A DNA stretch of 64,000 nucleotides, taken from Timema cristinae (lineage: Eukaryota; Arthropoda; Insecta; Phasmatodea; Timematidae). The position numbers and the translations under genes were made by a program. Where the stretch lies: positions 58,772,234-58,836,233 of the forward strand of contig JBCFYV010000001.1 of the NCBI GenBank assembly GCA_039000515.1. The letters run 5' to 3'. Within the stretch, counting starts at the first letter, position 1. Each line of letters opens with the position of its first letter. This document shows, in pieces, positions 1 through 11,150 of the stretch. The notes under the pieces are model-generated. The model saw nothing but the letters and a program-made list of their open reading frames with translations. It ran no database searches and was not told the origin of the DNA.

Positions 1-366
1 ACATATATCTGAGTTCAATAGAAGCTTCTCGAAGGAATCTTCCTAACGGTAAATTACACACCTACAAACCCAGAAAGAAAAATACCTATTGCGTTTGGAA
101 GCTTCTCGAAGAGGAAATACTTTAAAAAACGTTAACATTTCTTAAGTTTAGCTCCAGTAGATGCTGCCATCTTACCACGAGGTGCGAACTACTTAGTAAA
201 TAATTTAGAGGAAGACGTGATTTAAGCGCCACGTAATAGGTTGTAAAATTTAAATAAAGAAAAATATGTTTAATTATTTGTAAAATATTTTTGAATATAT
301 GAATAATTAGAATGATAAATGGTCAATGCTTTCAAATACTCCTTAGGGTCAATCTATTGCATTACA
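1..366 (-). repeat. LTR (3' LTR of minus-strand element), left edge outside window
   Basis: Positions 1-366 repeat almost base for base at 4913-5278, with only a few substitutions. The shared block ends in ATTACA at 366 and at 5278, so read on the minus strand the LTR starts TGTAAT, a standard LTR terminus. Just inside the element on the minus strand lies a G-rich tract (TTTGGGGGGTAT), fitting a polypurine tract before a 3' LTR. The far end of this LTR lies before base 1, so its length is at least 366 bp. The near identity of the two LTRs implies a fairly recent insertion. Confidence 0.85.
21..110. promoter_or_regulatory. Two heat-shock-element-like motifs in the left LTR
   Basis: GAAGCTTCTCGAA occurs at 21-33 and again at 98-110. 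Each is three alternating GAA/TTC/GAA units with exact 2-nt gaps, the binding pattern of heat shock factor. Both are conserved in the other LTR copy. Binding and heat response are inferred, not shown. Confidence 0.5.
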
Positions 367-2357
367 ATACCCCCCAAAGTGTATCGGAAAGTAGAGACTA
401 GTCAATTACTTTTTGATACGCTTTGCCAAAATAAAAAAAAAGAAGACATGATCGCTTTTCGTACACCCTGTATAAGTTTTATAAATTTTTACAAAATTTT
501 CACTATTTTGAAACATCCTGTATAGTTTCACAAAATTTACTCAAAGTTCAATATTTTTAAACATCCTGTATAGAATTAACAAAATTGCATCAAGTTCAAT
601 ATTTTGAAGTGGAAGTTATATGAATTAAGCATTAAAATAAAATTTATCATTTATAATTAGGATTAACTAAAATAAGATAATCTAAGTAAAACATTTAGTA
701 TAATTATGATTAAATGAAATAAAATATCTAAGTAAGATGTCAGCCTAGTTATAATTAACTGACACAGCATAGTCTAAGTTTATTATATTAAGAAATTTTA
801 ATTTAATTGTCACAGATCGAAGTGTCTTTTAATTAATTTTTGCCAAGCAATTTGCATTTCCTTTATGTTTTGTTTTTTTTTAATTCTATGCAATCTTCTT
901 TAAATAATTGTTGCACTTCGTTTCATGATCCTTCACGGATCCACTTTTGTGATTTTTTTCACACACTTAACAAAGGCTCTTAACACTTTGTTACACTTAT
1001 TCTTAAAAGTCTCTTGGCCAAACTTGCTATATGATCACAAACATTTACAACTTTATGTACCAAACGGTCAACTAAAATTTGCTATATGAGCACCACATTT
1101 GCTGAAAATAGCTTAACTTAACATAAAAAATTAAAATAAACATAATTAACTAGTAAAACATATAAGTACATTGTTTAAACCATAGAAATGGCAATATCAT
1201 ACACATTCATTGTCTAACAACAGAAAATTATTATTATCATACAGTATCATTGATTTAATTAGGATGACACTTAACCCCTAGTAAAACAAATGAAAAACAA
1301 CAACTCGATGCTGAATCTCTCCACAGCACGGAGAACCATAGTATATACAATCTCTAACAAGACCTTAGTGGTTTAATACAAGCTCACATTTTGAAATATT
1401 CTTATAATTAATTATTATTTATTATTATGATTATTATTCCTTTAAAATTTTTATTTAAAAGAAAGTTGCTTTAAACTTGTGACATAATATTGATATATTT
1501 TTATAACAGGCTCAATAAAGGCTAACTCCCAAAAACTGGAACGTATCCTCAGGATACTTCCCGGCATACAGTGACCGACAATCCCATTTCTCAGGCCTTC
1601 AAAACACACAAGAGGCGTTCTCTTAACGGTCCAAACCTCGTTCAAATGTCTGGTAACCACAGGCGGTTCAGAACTCTGCTGACCCCTTGGCCCAGAAAAA
1701 CTCTCAAAACTCTAATACGGGTGGTCCAGGTTCAATGCCTGCCCCCTAAAACTCACAATACTTAACTCGGGTGGCCCAGGTTCAATGCCTGCCCCCTAAC
1801 ACTTACAACATTCCCATAACTCAGGTGGTCCAGGTTCAATCCCTGCCCCCTAAAACTCACAAGGTAGTCAGACCTCTGCGACAAAACTACTCTCTTGCCA
1901 AACGTCGAAGAATCCAAGACCTGACATCACAACATGTCACTGTATAGCAGAAATTACCTGCCTCAACTCAATTTTTATTATAAGCTTGTCTTAAATTACT
2001 TGTCTGACCTGGTGCTTTCCGGGTACACCCCCACCCTCAACTGACTATACTTTGTAATAAATCCATTTCTACTCCTTCCTTCACCAAGCACTTCAGAGGA
2101 TGCTTCCCTCCCTTGAATTTGTCATTAATAATGAAAACAAAATGAAGTACTTGTCCTTACTTTCCAGAGTTGGACTGTATTGAAATATTAAGGAGGGTCA
2201 CTTTCCATACTAATCTTTACAATGAAATGGCCCTTATTTACAAGGTTAAGAAGATAAAATTACATAATATACTAAGAGCTTGTTGCTTAATGATTCTAAT
2301 GACATTATTATTATTTCTCACCCCCTCTTTCTCTCTCTCTCTCTCTCTTCCTTTAAG
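367..2357 (-). mobile_element. Internal non-coding region of the LTR element (no pol)
   Basis: On the minus strand this is the stretch between gag and the 3' LTR, where an autonomous element would carry protease, reverse transcriptase, RNase H and integrase. I find no reverse transcriptase or integrase motif in any frame. It holds a three-copy motif related to ACATCCTGTATAG (463-572) and a three-copy ~50-bp tandem repeat (1719-1865). A CT microsatellite sits at about 2333-2348, abutting the gag stop. The element is therefore non-autonomous or internally deleted. Confidence 0.6.
1719..1865. repeat. Three-unit ~50-bp tandem repeat with GGTTCAATCCC-like core
   Basis: Units contain GGTCCAGGTTCAATGCCTG followed by CCCCCTAAAACTCACAA, repeated three times with small changes. 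The core GGTTCAAT(C/G)CC resembles a Pol III B box. No A box or tRNA-like fold is visible around it, so this is recorded as a simple tandem repeat. Confidence 0.6.
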
Positions 2358-3829
2358 CTACCTATTGTCAAATCCTATCAATACTCTTTCCATCTCCTTC
2401 ACATTTTGGGCACTAACACTTAACAATACATTTTGTACCTGAAGAGGAAAGTGATTTGTTAGATGTTTCACCAACCTGTGTTCTTCCAATGGATAATTTA
2501 AATACCTAGCCTGAGAAACAAAACCATGAAAATACTCATTCATTGTGCCTTTCTTGGAATCATATCTATTATTAAATATTAACTGCAGAAAGTCGTCCTG
2601 CATCTCTTGAGACCAAAAGTGATCCAAAAATGCGCGTTTAGCCTGTTCATAGGTCTCCCATTCATCCTCTAAATAACTGACCCAGTTCCTAGCCTCCCCT
2701 TCTAAACATGAGAGCAAAATTTCAATTTTGTTCCTTTCCATTAAATCCTCTTCTTTCCAAACTCTCTCAATTTTTTGCAAATATTGAGCCACAGATATTT
2801 TGCCCTTTGCTCCCGTATACCTAGGAATGAGTGACAAAGTAAGGTCATTGACATTTTTGGTTAAGAGATTGTGACTACACCCATTTTTGTTATCTGTCCC
2901 CCTACCTTTGTTAAGTTGTACTTGATCAGCTAAGTTGTTTATTTTCTGATCTAAAGTGCCAACCGTTTTTTTGTTTTCATTTACAATTTCTTTTATCTCC
3001 ACAATTTCTTTCCTTTTTATTTGAATCTCCTCATTAATATTTTCCTTAATAAATTGCCTATTAGCATCCTCTTGCCCTTCAATTTCTAACCTCACCTTTT
3101 CTATTTGAATTTCCAAATTGGATTGCACTACCTGAACAGCTGATTTGTTGTATGCTATCTGTATATCCTGTGTTTGTATTTGTTTTTCTAATTTACTGGT
3201 TTCTTTATCTAATTTTTTCTCCAAACCCTCTGTTTTGTTTGTCACTGAAGATATTTGATCAATTAACTTAAACTGTTCCTTTCTTAGATTTTCCTGCCTA
3301 ACCTCTAAATTTCCTTGTTTTTTTTCTCCTTCTGAAACCCTGTCATTAATTTCATTAATTTGTTGGATAAAATTTTGATTAATTAATTCTAAATTCTCAA
3401 ATTTTTTATTTATATTCTTTGATTGTTCGTCGACCTTTTGGTTGAGTTTAGTTTCTAAAGTTTGTCCCATTTTTTCCAAATCCTTTTTAAAATCCTGTTT
3501 ATTTTCTGATGCAGTTCGATCAATTTTACATCCGAGTTCTCTCATATTTTCTAATATAACATTTAAAAGATCTACTTGTTCTACTGGTTTAGCCACCCTA
3601 TCTTCCACTAAGGTTATAGTTCCCCTACACTTTGATTCAGCGTTTGCAGGATTACTTCGTTACTTGCTACCTCCCCAGAGCTAGCCCCTACTTCCTCCTC
3701 ACTCCCTTCTTGTTCCTGTTCAAAATTTGCCCTCTTGAATTGACCTGCCCTTTCATCCCCCTCATGAATAAATGGCATTGTGTCTTCATCATCATACTCT
3801 TCAGGTTCTCTTATCACCTTGTCTGCCAT
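2358..3829 (-). pseudogene. Gag of an LTR retrotransposon, frameshifted
   Basis: An ATG at 3829 opens 71 acidic codons (start MADKVIREPEEYDDEDTMPF). The reading then moves to another frame near 3610-3660 and runs 416 codons to a stop at 2358. The long segment is a Lys/Glu/Asn/Gln-rich coiled coil for roughly its first 240 residues. A retrotransposon gag core follows, with the pattern LLSCLEGEARNWVSYL, then a Trp/Ala/Phe segment and Phe..Arg..Leu..HF. No CCHC zinc knuckle follows; the frame stops at a CT microsatellite. Gag would form the capsid particle. Ty3/gypsy-type affinity comes from the gag core and the LTR termini. The frameshift and the missing pol make it non-functional or trans-dependent. 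Confidence 0.75.
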
Positions 3830-4395
3830 GTTGAAAATTTAAATAAATTTTTCTTAAGTTGATCTATGAATTAATTTTGTGTTAGGCCTTGACAAATTTC
3901 AAGTACTATTGATCTAAGAATTACTTTTTATAGTGAGAAATTTAATTTAAAATTAGGCCCATACACTTTTATATTGTTAGTTTTAATTTAATTTGTGAAA
4001 TCCCAACATATAGAAACAAAATTTTACTACCCCCAAAATACACAATTGAAATTAGATTAAAAAAATTTTTTTTTTTTTAAATTAGAGTTACAGCTTCTGT
4101 TGACCACTTATCTGTCCTCGACGCTGTTTCTTGACTGCATGCCGTCTCCAAAAGGTCCTCAGTCCCGTTCCTTGATGGTGTGCCGTTGGTGTGCCGTCTC
4201 TTGCAGGTGTGCCGTTGGCGTGTCGTCTCTTGCAGGTGTGCCGTCTCCAACAGTCCTTTGCGCTGTTTCTTGACTGTGCCGTCTCCTTGGTGTGGTGTGC
4301 CGTCCTTTGGTGATTATGTGCCGTCTCCTGGTGTGCCGTTTCTTCCTTTAGCTCAGTTGACGCACCTCTGTCTCAGTTCGCGGTATTCGAGCCCC
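3830..4395 (-). other. Leader of the LTR element with GTGCCGTCTC repeats
   Basis: This untranslated region lies between the 5' LTR and gag on the minus strand. Positions about 4138-4345 carry many imperfect copies of a GGTGTGCCGTCTC-like unit, giving a local GC-rich tandem repeat inside AT-rich DNA. The part next to gag (3830-4080) is AT-rich with a T/A homopolymer near 4066-4080. Confidence 0.6.
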
Positions 4396-4625
4396 TAAGT
4401 TGTAGCGCCATTTGTTACATTACGAGTCCGCGGCAAGTGTTAATAGTCACATATTAACCCCCACGTTGTGTCGCCATTTGTTACATTACGTTTCTTCAGC
4501 CCTCGTTGGAATGCTATTTGTTACACTTTTCGCGTTCAGCCCCTCGTTGGACGTCATTTGTTACACTTCGTAATATTTTTGATTATAAATGCCCCACGTT
4601 GTGTCGCTATTTGCTATATTACATA
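4396..4625 (-). repeat. Tandemly repeated LTR-end / primer-binding-site-like units
   Basis: On the minus strand the pattern ATGTAACAAATGGCG followed by ACACAACGTGGGG recurs about five times in diverged form. On the plus strand the cores start near 4399, 4464, 4504, 4545 and 4597. Each unit looks like an LTR end (...GTAACA), a 2-nt spacer and a TGGCG primer-binding site. The true LTR/PBS boundary is one of these and cannot be fixed because the other LTR end is outside the window. Confidence 0.5.
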
Positions 4626-5278
4626 ACAGAGTAATTTAAGAGTCACTCCGTAAATCATTATTTCTATTACGCAACTATGTGCTTTACTTATAATGCCTCG
4701 TTCCTTATCATTAGACTTTAATAAATGATAATATATCACATAAAGTTTGATATCTGTTTATTCTTTAAATTGAAATCATATTGTTATTAATATTTTCTAA
4801 TCGAAACACGATCATGTCGAGGGCCTAACAATTATAATCACTGATCGCTTAAAGCACGTCCATTCAAAACCACGACTGATTGCACAGTGAAAATACGGAG
4901 TTTCAAAAAGTCACATATATCTGAGTTCAATAGAAGCTTCTCGAAGGAATCTTCCTAACGGTAAATTACACACCTACAAACCCAGAAAGAAAAATACCTA
5001 TTGCGTTTGGAAGCTTCTCGAAGAGGAAATACTTTAAAAAACGTTAACATTTCTTAAGTTTAGCTCCAGTAGATGCTGCCATCTTACCACGAGGCGCGAA
5101 CTACTTAGTAAATAATTTAGAGGAAGACGTGATTTAAGCGCCACGTAATAGGTTGTAAAATTTAAATAAAGAAAAATATGTTTAATTATATGTAAAATAT
5201 TTTTGAATATATGAATAATTAGAATGATAAATGGTCAATGCTTTCAAATACTCCTTAGGGTCAATCTATTGCATTACA
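4626..5278 (-). repeat. 5' LTR of the minus-strand element (boundary at 4626 approximate)
   Basis: 4913-5278 duplicates 1-366. The extension down to about 4626 is inferred from the first PBS-like unit. On the minus strand a TATATG box lies at 4919-4914, with initiator-like TCACTG (A at 4888) and TCAGTC (A at 4877) downstream, consistent with an arthropod RNA polymerase II promoter. The terminus at 5278 is sharp: the next bases (GCCTGTCAG) differ from the bases after 366. Confidence 0.75.
4933..5022. promoter_or_regulatory. Heat-shock-element-like pair upstream of the LTR TATA box
   Basis: GAAGCTTCTCGAA is present at 4933-4945 and 5010-5022, the same pair as in the left LTR. On the minus strand both lie just upstream of the TATATG box at 4919-4914, the right place for U3 enhancer elements. 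Confidence 0.5.
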
Positions 5279-7192
5279 GCCTGTCAGTTTCGGATTCAAT
5301 TCTAGGTTTATGCTACTAGATTATACTATTGTATTCTCGATAGTTTATAACAAGGAAAAAAGTAATGGAATTCGGGAAGTTGGATTGTGTGAAAGTCTTG
5401 TGATAAAAAAAAATATCCAGGAACAATAACCTAAAACTGAGTTCTTAATTTATTGTACTGTCCCAATTTGTAAACCCTATGTTGTTTAGAAAATTAAGTA
5501 TGAGTCTGCAGTTTTTATATTTTATTTGCATTTTATGTTTAAATTCGGGAATTCTCTTTATTTCATAATGTTATTTTTAGTTATTCATTTGCATTTTATA
5601 ATATTTAAACCATTCAGGCAGTTTGAAAGTCAATACATTTATTTTATTTTAAATGTGATTGTTGAGTGCGTTGGACGATGAAACAAAATGGAAAGAGCTG
5701 ATCTAGAGTTTTCGTTCTAAAAGAAATACACCTTTTTCTTAGTACGTAGCGGTTGCATTGTCCATCCAACCAGAAAGCCAGTTTTCAAACTACTCTCATA
5801 TGATAGGTTTAGATTGTCAGTCCACCCTGGTGCAATCGACGATGTCATCAAAATTTTAAAAAGATGTGAGGTAGAAACGAACTCTCACTGTTAAACAAGA
5901 AAGAGAAGCTTAGTGACCGGGTTGGTGACAAGACGTGTGTTGCTTGTCGTCACATATTTAACTGATATAGTGTACGGTCACTAGCTAGAGACGGGTTATT
6001 TGTACAAGCTGAGGTTGTTAATTATTATAGTAATACATATAAAAAATATGTACCAACAATAAACTAATATAAAAGTGATCAACGTATATTTATTGTATAA
6101 ATGGGAATTTCCTTGTATGATAATCGAGTCGATAAGAGAAGCTGAGCTAGCCATGGATAGATATCAATATTATAAGTCGTCTTTACGTAGATTTATATGA
6201 TTGTCTCCCAATTGAGGGGAATTAAATCATCACAGGTGGTAGAGGAGGAATTCTTCAATTGGTTACCGATAGAAGAGGCCTTTAGACTTTTACATTTGGA
6301 GCCTAACAGTAGGGGCTTTCAGCATATAAGCCTCGTTAGATTTTTCTAATATTATTGTGCTAATTTCCTCCCATACTCTTGAATTTTAACAAATATATAT
6401 AATCGGATATATTGGAGAACATAAAATTAGAAAACTCACTACTAAATAATCCATGATTTAAAATAAACACGGGTAGTTTTTATGCTTTGTTGTCCTAAAA
6501 GAAAAGTGTAGCCTATGCTGTTAGGTGGAATGGCTATTTTGTGGTTTCAATGTCACTGGTGAAGCGTTATTCTACTGCAGAGCATAGTCGAATTAATTTT
6601 CTTTAGCCTATTGTAGCAGGATAATACAACACCTACATGGGAGGAGAAGACCAATTTGATTCAAATATTTCCATAGAATAGCAATGGAGGGAATAAATGG
6701 TGCCACTCAATCCTACTTTTGACTACTAAATGTGCGATAAAATGTTAATACATATCATTTTATAGTAAAAATTGGAAATACCAGCACGTACAAATTACCC
6801 TCCAAATTATTTTCCCGGGAAAATTAGATACGCCTATTTGTTAGTAATATATTGTACTAAAATATGAATTCTAATCAAAACCATTAAAACAAATTACGAT
6901 AAAATCTATTTTTTTCTCTCTTTTCACCCTTAAGTAAATTACTCTTAAACTTTAAAAGAAAACGTTCTGTGACCTTATTAAACCCCAAACGAGGTGTATT
7001 TTGATTAATTAAAATAAAAAATCATTTAAAAGCATAGATATTTCATATTAATTAACCGATATCATCAATCTATGTAATTTTACGCACTATTACATTTTGG
7101 CAAAAGTTTGTAAAACTTTACTGTACAACAGTAAAACTATGTTAAGTCATGAGGAATCCATGAAGGGACATGCGATACAAACTCCCAGTGTC
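5279..7192. other. AT-rich intergenic DNA, nothing recognised
   Basis: I see no coding potential, RNA gene, tandem repeat or transposon terminus here. It begins at the outer edge of the LTR element. Confidence 0.5.
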
Positions 7193-7200
7193 AAAAAAAG

Positions 7201-7214
7201 GTTTCCCACCCCTG
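7201..7214. repeat. Possible hAT-type terminal sequence
   Basis: GTTTCCCACCCCTG, read on the other strand as CAGGGGTGGGAAAC, resembles the terminal inverted repeat of some hAT transposons. No partner terminus was found, so it may be a solo end or chance. Confidence 0.25.
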
Positions 7215-7249
7215 GTTTAAACATTCACACCAAGACAGCGAATGTGTAG

Positions 7250-8200
7250 TCAGCATAATGTATTGAGAGGGGAAAGAGAAATGCAACGACCTTTATTGTT
7301 TTGCTCCTGTGGGCTCACAAAGCGACCGCTCGAAAGATGACGTCACAGTCCAAGAGTTTTTTTTAAGTTTTCACAAAAAACTATGGCGGCACAAATTACG
7401 GGAATAGGATATTCTTGTGGCACAAATTCAGCACTAAATATTGGCATAGGTTTCAGAATTTGTGCCGTCATGGGTGCTGCCAGCAGCACCCACTGATTGA
7501 AATCCTGACAGTGAAACTCCTCGTCCTCTACTCCCCCTTCTCTCTTGAAGTTCTCTCATACGTTTTCATGTGTCTATCTACACCCCCTCCCCCCGTTCCG
7601 TCCATAGGCCTATTTCTTTGTTTCCCCGTCCTCCCGCATTCCGCGGGTGGAACGTTCGATCTTTCTGATGCAACAATTTTTATTTGCCCCCTTCTTTGGT
7701 TTCCCACACCCTGTGAGGCAAAAATTACCCACAGGGTGAAGTTTATTTTATTTTCACACCGGGGCTACGTATGGATTATCGGCGTAACCCTGACGGTGTA
7801 CCTATAATTTCTCCCCGACCGACCCCGGCGGCTCATCCGACAGGGGTCACTACACCTGTCACATCATTCCCCATTCATATGTTTCTTGTTCCTCTTACTT
7901 TTGTTTCCGCTTTCGCTCCTTCTCTATCCTTTGTACCATGTGTATTTTTAACGGTCCTGGCGACCCATTATGAGCTATGGGGTGGGTTTTTATGCATTTT
8001 TTCCCACCCCCAAACTATAGATAGCAACTTTCAGCCCGCCAGGGCGCCATTGTAAATCTGTATGAGTGTTGTTATACGTTCTATGTCGTGTCCGTTTTCG
8101 AAAGCCCTTCGGGGCTGGTATTTACTATTTGTCCTTTATGTTTCTCGTGTTTTTATTCATGTTACTTATATATGTGTTACAAAAATATTAATAAACCTCT
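7250..8200. other. GC-richer tract with CRE site, hairpins and a poly(A) signal; unassigned
   Basis: Base composition rises clearly above the flanks. It contains a perfect TGACGTCA (7338-7345), a hairpin with an 8-bp stem and 4-nt loop (7472-7491), and a hairpin with perfect 9-bp arms CACCCTGTG / CACAGGGTG (7707-7715 and 7730-7738). An AATAAA lies near 8190. Two short open frames (7415-7807 and 7771-8055) show no recognisable domain and look like by-products of composition. It could be a transcribed non-coding unit or the 5' region of an unknown element. Confidence 0.3.
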
Positions 8201-8329
8201 AACAAACAAAACCAAAGAGATTAGCAAATTAAAGGTTGGATCTTTATTTCTTTAGTGTTTTATTTATAATATACCTACTCGCAATTTACATACATGAATT
8301 GACAGGACATAAATGAAAAATAATAATCT

Positions 8330-10455
8330 CCAATTATTTGAGCAATTTCTCATTTTCTCCTATTAGATGTCAAAAGTGAGCAAGTAAGAATTTTGCTCAG
8401 TTCCATATGTTAATATCACAAAAGTGAGCAATTACTCAATTTTAAGTACCCTTTAGGTAAAGTGAGCAGATTCACAATTGCTCAATTTACGATTTAAATA
8501 TGTAAAAGTTAGCAATTACTCAATTATTTTATTTAAATGGCAAAAGTGAGCAATAGAGATTTTTGCTCGCTTTTGACATATAAATTGCAAAAGTGAGCAA
8601 TTACTCACTTTTACTATTACATTGCAAAAATGAGCTATTACTCACTTTTACTATTTAATTGCAAAAGTGAGCAATTACTCACTTTTACTATTTAATTGCA
8701 AAAGTGAGCAATTACTCACTTTTACTATTTAATTGCAAAAGTGAGCAATTACTCACTTTTACTATTAAATTGCAAAAGTGAGTAAGAACAATCTTACTCA
8801 TTTTATCCTACTATTGTCCAAAAGTGAGCAATTACTCACTTTCTCATATTAGTTGTCAAAAGTGAGCAAAGAGATTTTGCTCACTTTTGACATTTAAATT
8901 TTGAAAGTGAGCAATTACTCACTTTTACTATTAAATTGCAAAAGTGAGTAAGAACAATCTTACTCACTTTATCCAACTATTGTCCAAAAGTGAGCATTTA
9001 CTTACTTTTACAATTTAATTGCAAAAGTGAGTAAGAAACAATCTTACTCACTTTATCCTACTATTGTAAAAAAGTGAGCATTTACTCACTTTCTCATATT
9101 AATTGCAGAGATTTCTGCTCACTTTTGAAATATTGATTTTGAAAGTGAGCAATTACTCACTATTACTATTACATTGCAAAGTGAGCATTTACTCACTTTT
9201 ACTATTTAATTGCAAAAGTGAGTAAGAAACAATCTTACTCACTTTATCCAACTATTGTCCAAAAGTGAGCATTTACTCACTTTCTCATATTAATTGCAGA
9301 GATTTCTGCTCACTTTTGAAATATTAATTTTGAAAGTGAGCAATTACTCACTTTTACTATTTAATTGCAAAAGTGAGTAAGAAACAATCTTACTCACTTT
9401 ATCCAACTATTGTCTAAAAGTGAGCATTTTCTCACTTTTACTATTTAATTGCAAAAGTGAGTAAGAAACAATTTTACTCATTTTATTCTACTATTGTAAA
9501 AATGTGAGCATTTACTCACTTTCTCATATTAATTGCAGAGATTTCTGCTCACTTTTGAAATATTAATTTTGAAAGTGAGCAATTACTCACTTTTACTATT
9601 TAATTGCAAAAGTGAGTAAGAAACAATTTTACTCACTTTATTCTACTATTGTAAAAATGTGAGCATTTACTCACTTTCTCATATTAATTGCAGAGATTTC
9701 TGCTCACTTTTGAAATATTCATTTTGAAAGTGAGCAATTACTCACTATTACTATTACATTGCAAAAGTGAGCATTTACTCACTTTTACTATTTAATTGCA
9801 AAAGTGAGTAAGAAACAATTTTACTCACCTTACTCACTTTATCCAACTATTGTACTAAAGTGAGCAATTACTCACTTTCTCATATTAATTGTCAAAAGTG
9901 AGTAAAAGAGATTTCTGCTCACTTTTGAAAAATTAATTTTGGAAGTGAGCAATTACTCACTTTTACTATTTAATTGCAAAAGTGAGTAAGAAACAATCTT
10001 ACTCACTTTATCCAACTATTGTACAAAAGTGAGCAATTACTCACTTTCTCATATAAATTGTCAAAATTGATCTATATAGATTTTTGCTCACTTTTGACAT
10101 ATAAATTGTAAATTGAGCAATTACTCACTTTTACTATTTAAGTGCAAAAGTGAGTAAGAACAATCTTACTCACATTATCCAACTATTGTACAAAAGTGAG
10201 CAATTATTCACTTTCTTATATTAATTGTCAAAAGTGAGCAAAAGAGATTTTGCTCACGTTTTACATATAAATTGTGAAAGTGAGCAATTACTCACTTTTA
10301 CTATTAAATTGCAAAAGTGAGTAAGAACAATCTTACTCACTTTATCTTGTACAAAATTCAGCAATTACTCACTTTCTCATATTAATTTACAAATGTGAGC
10401 AATAGAGATTTTTTCTCACTTTTGACATATAAATTGTAATTTGAGCAATTACGTG
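8330..10455. repeat. Hairpin satellite array built on GTGAG / CTCAC arms
   Basis: Three hairpin types alternate with AT-rich spacers. H1 is GTGAGCAATTACTCAC, palindromic except for one mismatched pair. H2 is GTGAGTAAGA, a short A-rich loop, then TCTTACTCAC. H3 has longer arms such as 8855-8893, where 17-nt arms ending in TTTGCTCACTTTTGACA pair perfectly around a 5-nt loop. The H3 variant with GCAGAGATTTCTGC recurs at about 9101, 9292, 9531 and 9686, so the higher-order spacing varies (155-239 bp). The array is purely non-coding, with more divergent units at both ends. Confidence 0.85.
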
Positions 10456-11150
10456 AAAAATGTGGGGAAAAGGTTGAAAAGTTTAAGGAAATCGGCTGTA
10501 AAATGTGTTTGTTGCATTTATTTAGGTCGCTGCATTGCAATTATCTTTGTAAGCGCTGTATTACTAGTAACTGGGGTGGGTCAGGTATAAAAATAGACAC
10601 CACCTCATCAATGCCAGCCAATAGCACTTGACTCTGTCCACCCCCTCCCACAAGCAAGACAATGTTTCCCCGCGCACGAATGCCACTACATCACGCGCCA
10701 GGTTTGCTTTTGCCATTGTTATTTCGATTCTCGATTTGGTTACTATTTTGGTTTGATTTTGTGAACAATTTTTGACGACCCATGCTATTGTTTAACATTG
10801 TTATTTTGATTTGGTTACGTTTTTGGTTGGATTTTGTGAACGATTTTTGATGACCCACGCTATTTGTTGTCTAAAAAATGTAATTTTTTCGTAAGAAGGT
10901 CAGGGGTGGAATAAAATCTGTTAAAATTCCAATAACGACCCCTTCGAAATAACGACCCTTTTCCAGGGAACCGTGAAAGGTCGGAGAATCGAGAGTTGAC
11001 TGTAATATCGTAATTTTTAAAGTGATGTCACATAATTATATTTAACAGTAAATGTTTCCTTTATGCAGTAAGCAATGCGTCTATCTATAGAGATTATGAA
11101 TATGTGTAAAAACTCAATTTACGTATATTGGAAATGTTTCCTTTCTGTAG
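10456..11150. repeat. Unclassified repeat-derived tract with ~80-bp direct repeat and pogo-like end
   Basis: Two imperfect direct repeats (about 10718-10795 and 10797-10870) share TTTTGTGAACRATTTTTGAYG. At about 10960-11004 the sequence runs GGTCGGAGAATCGAGAGTTGACTGTA. Read on the other strand, TACAGTCAACTCTCGATTCT resembles the termini of pogo/Tigger-type elements. No matching left terminus was found. A TATAAAAAT lies near 10587. Confidence 0.35.

Noticed and set aside
7415..8055. Two overlapping open frames of 130 and 94 codons
   Set aside because: Composition-driven, no domain, no conserved motif and no splice context; not called as genes.
8330..10455. CRISPR-like array of short palindromic repeats
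   Set aside because: No unique spacers of even length and no cas genes; the surrounding DNA is clearly eukaryotic. It is a satellite of diverged hairpins.
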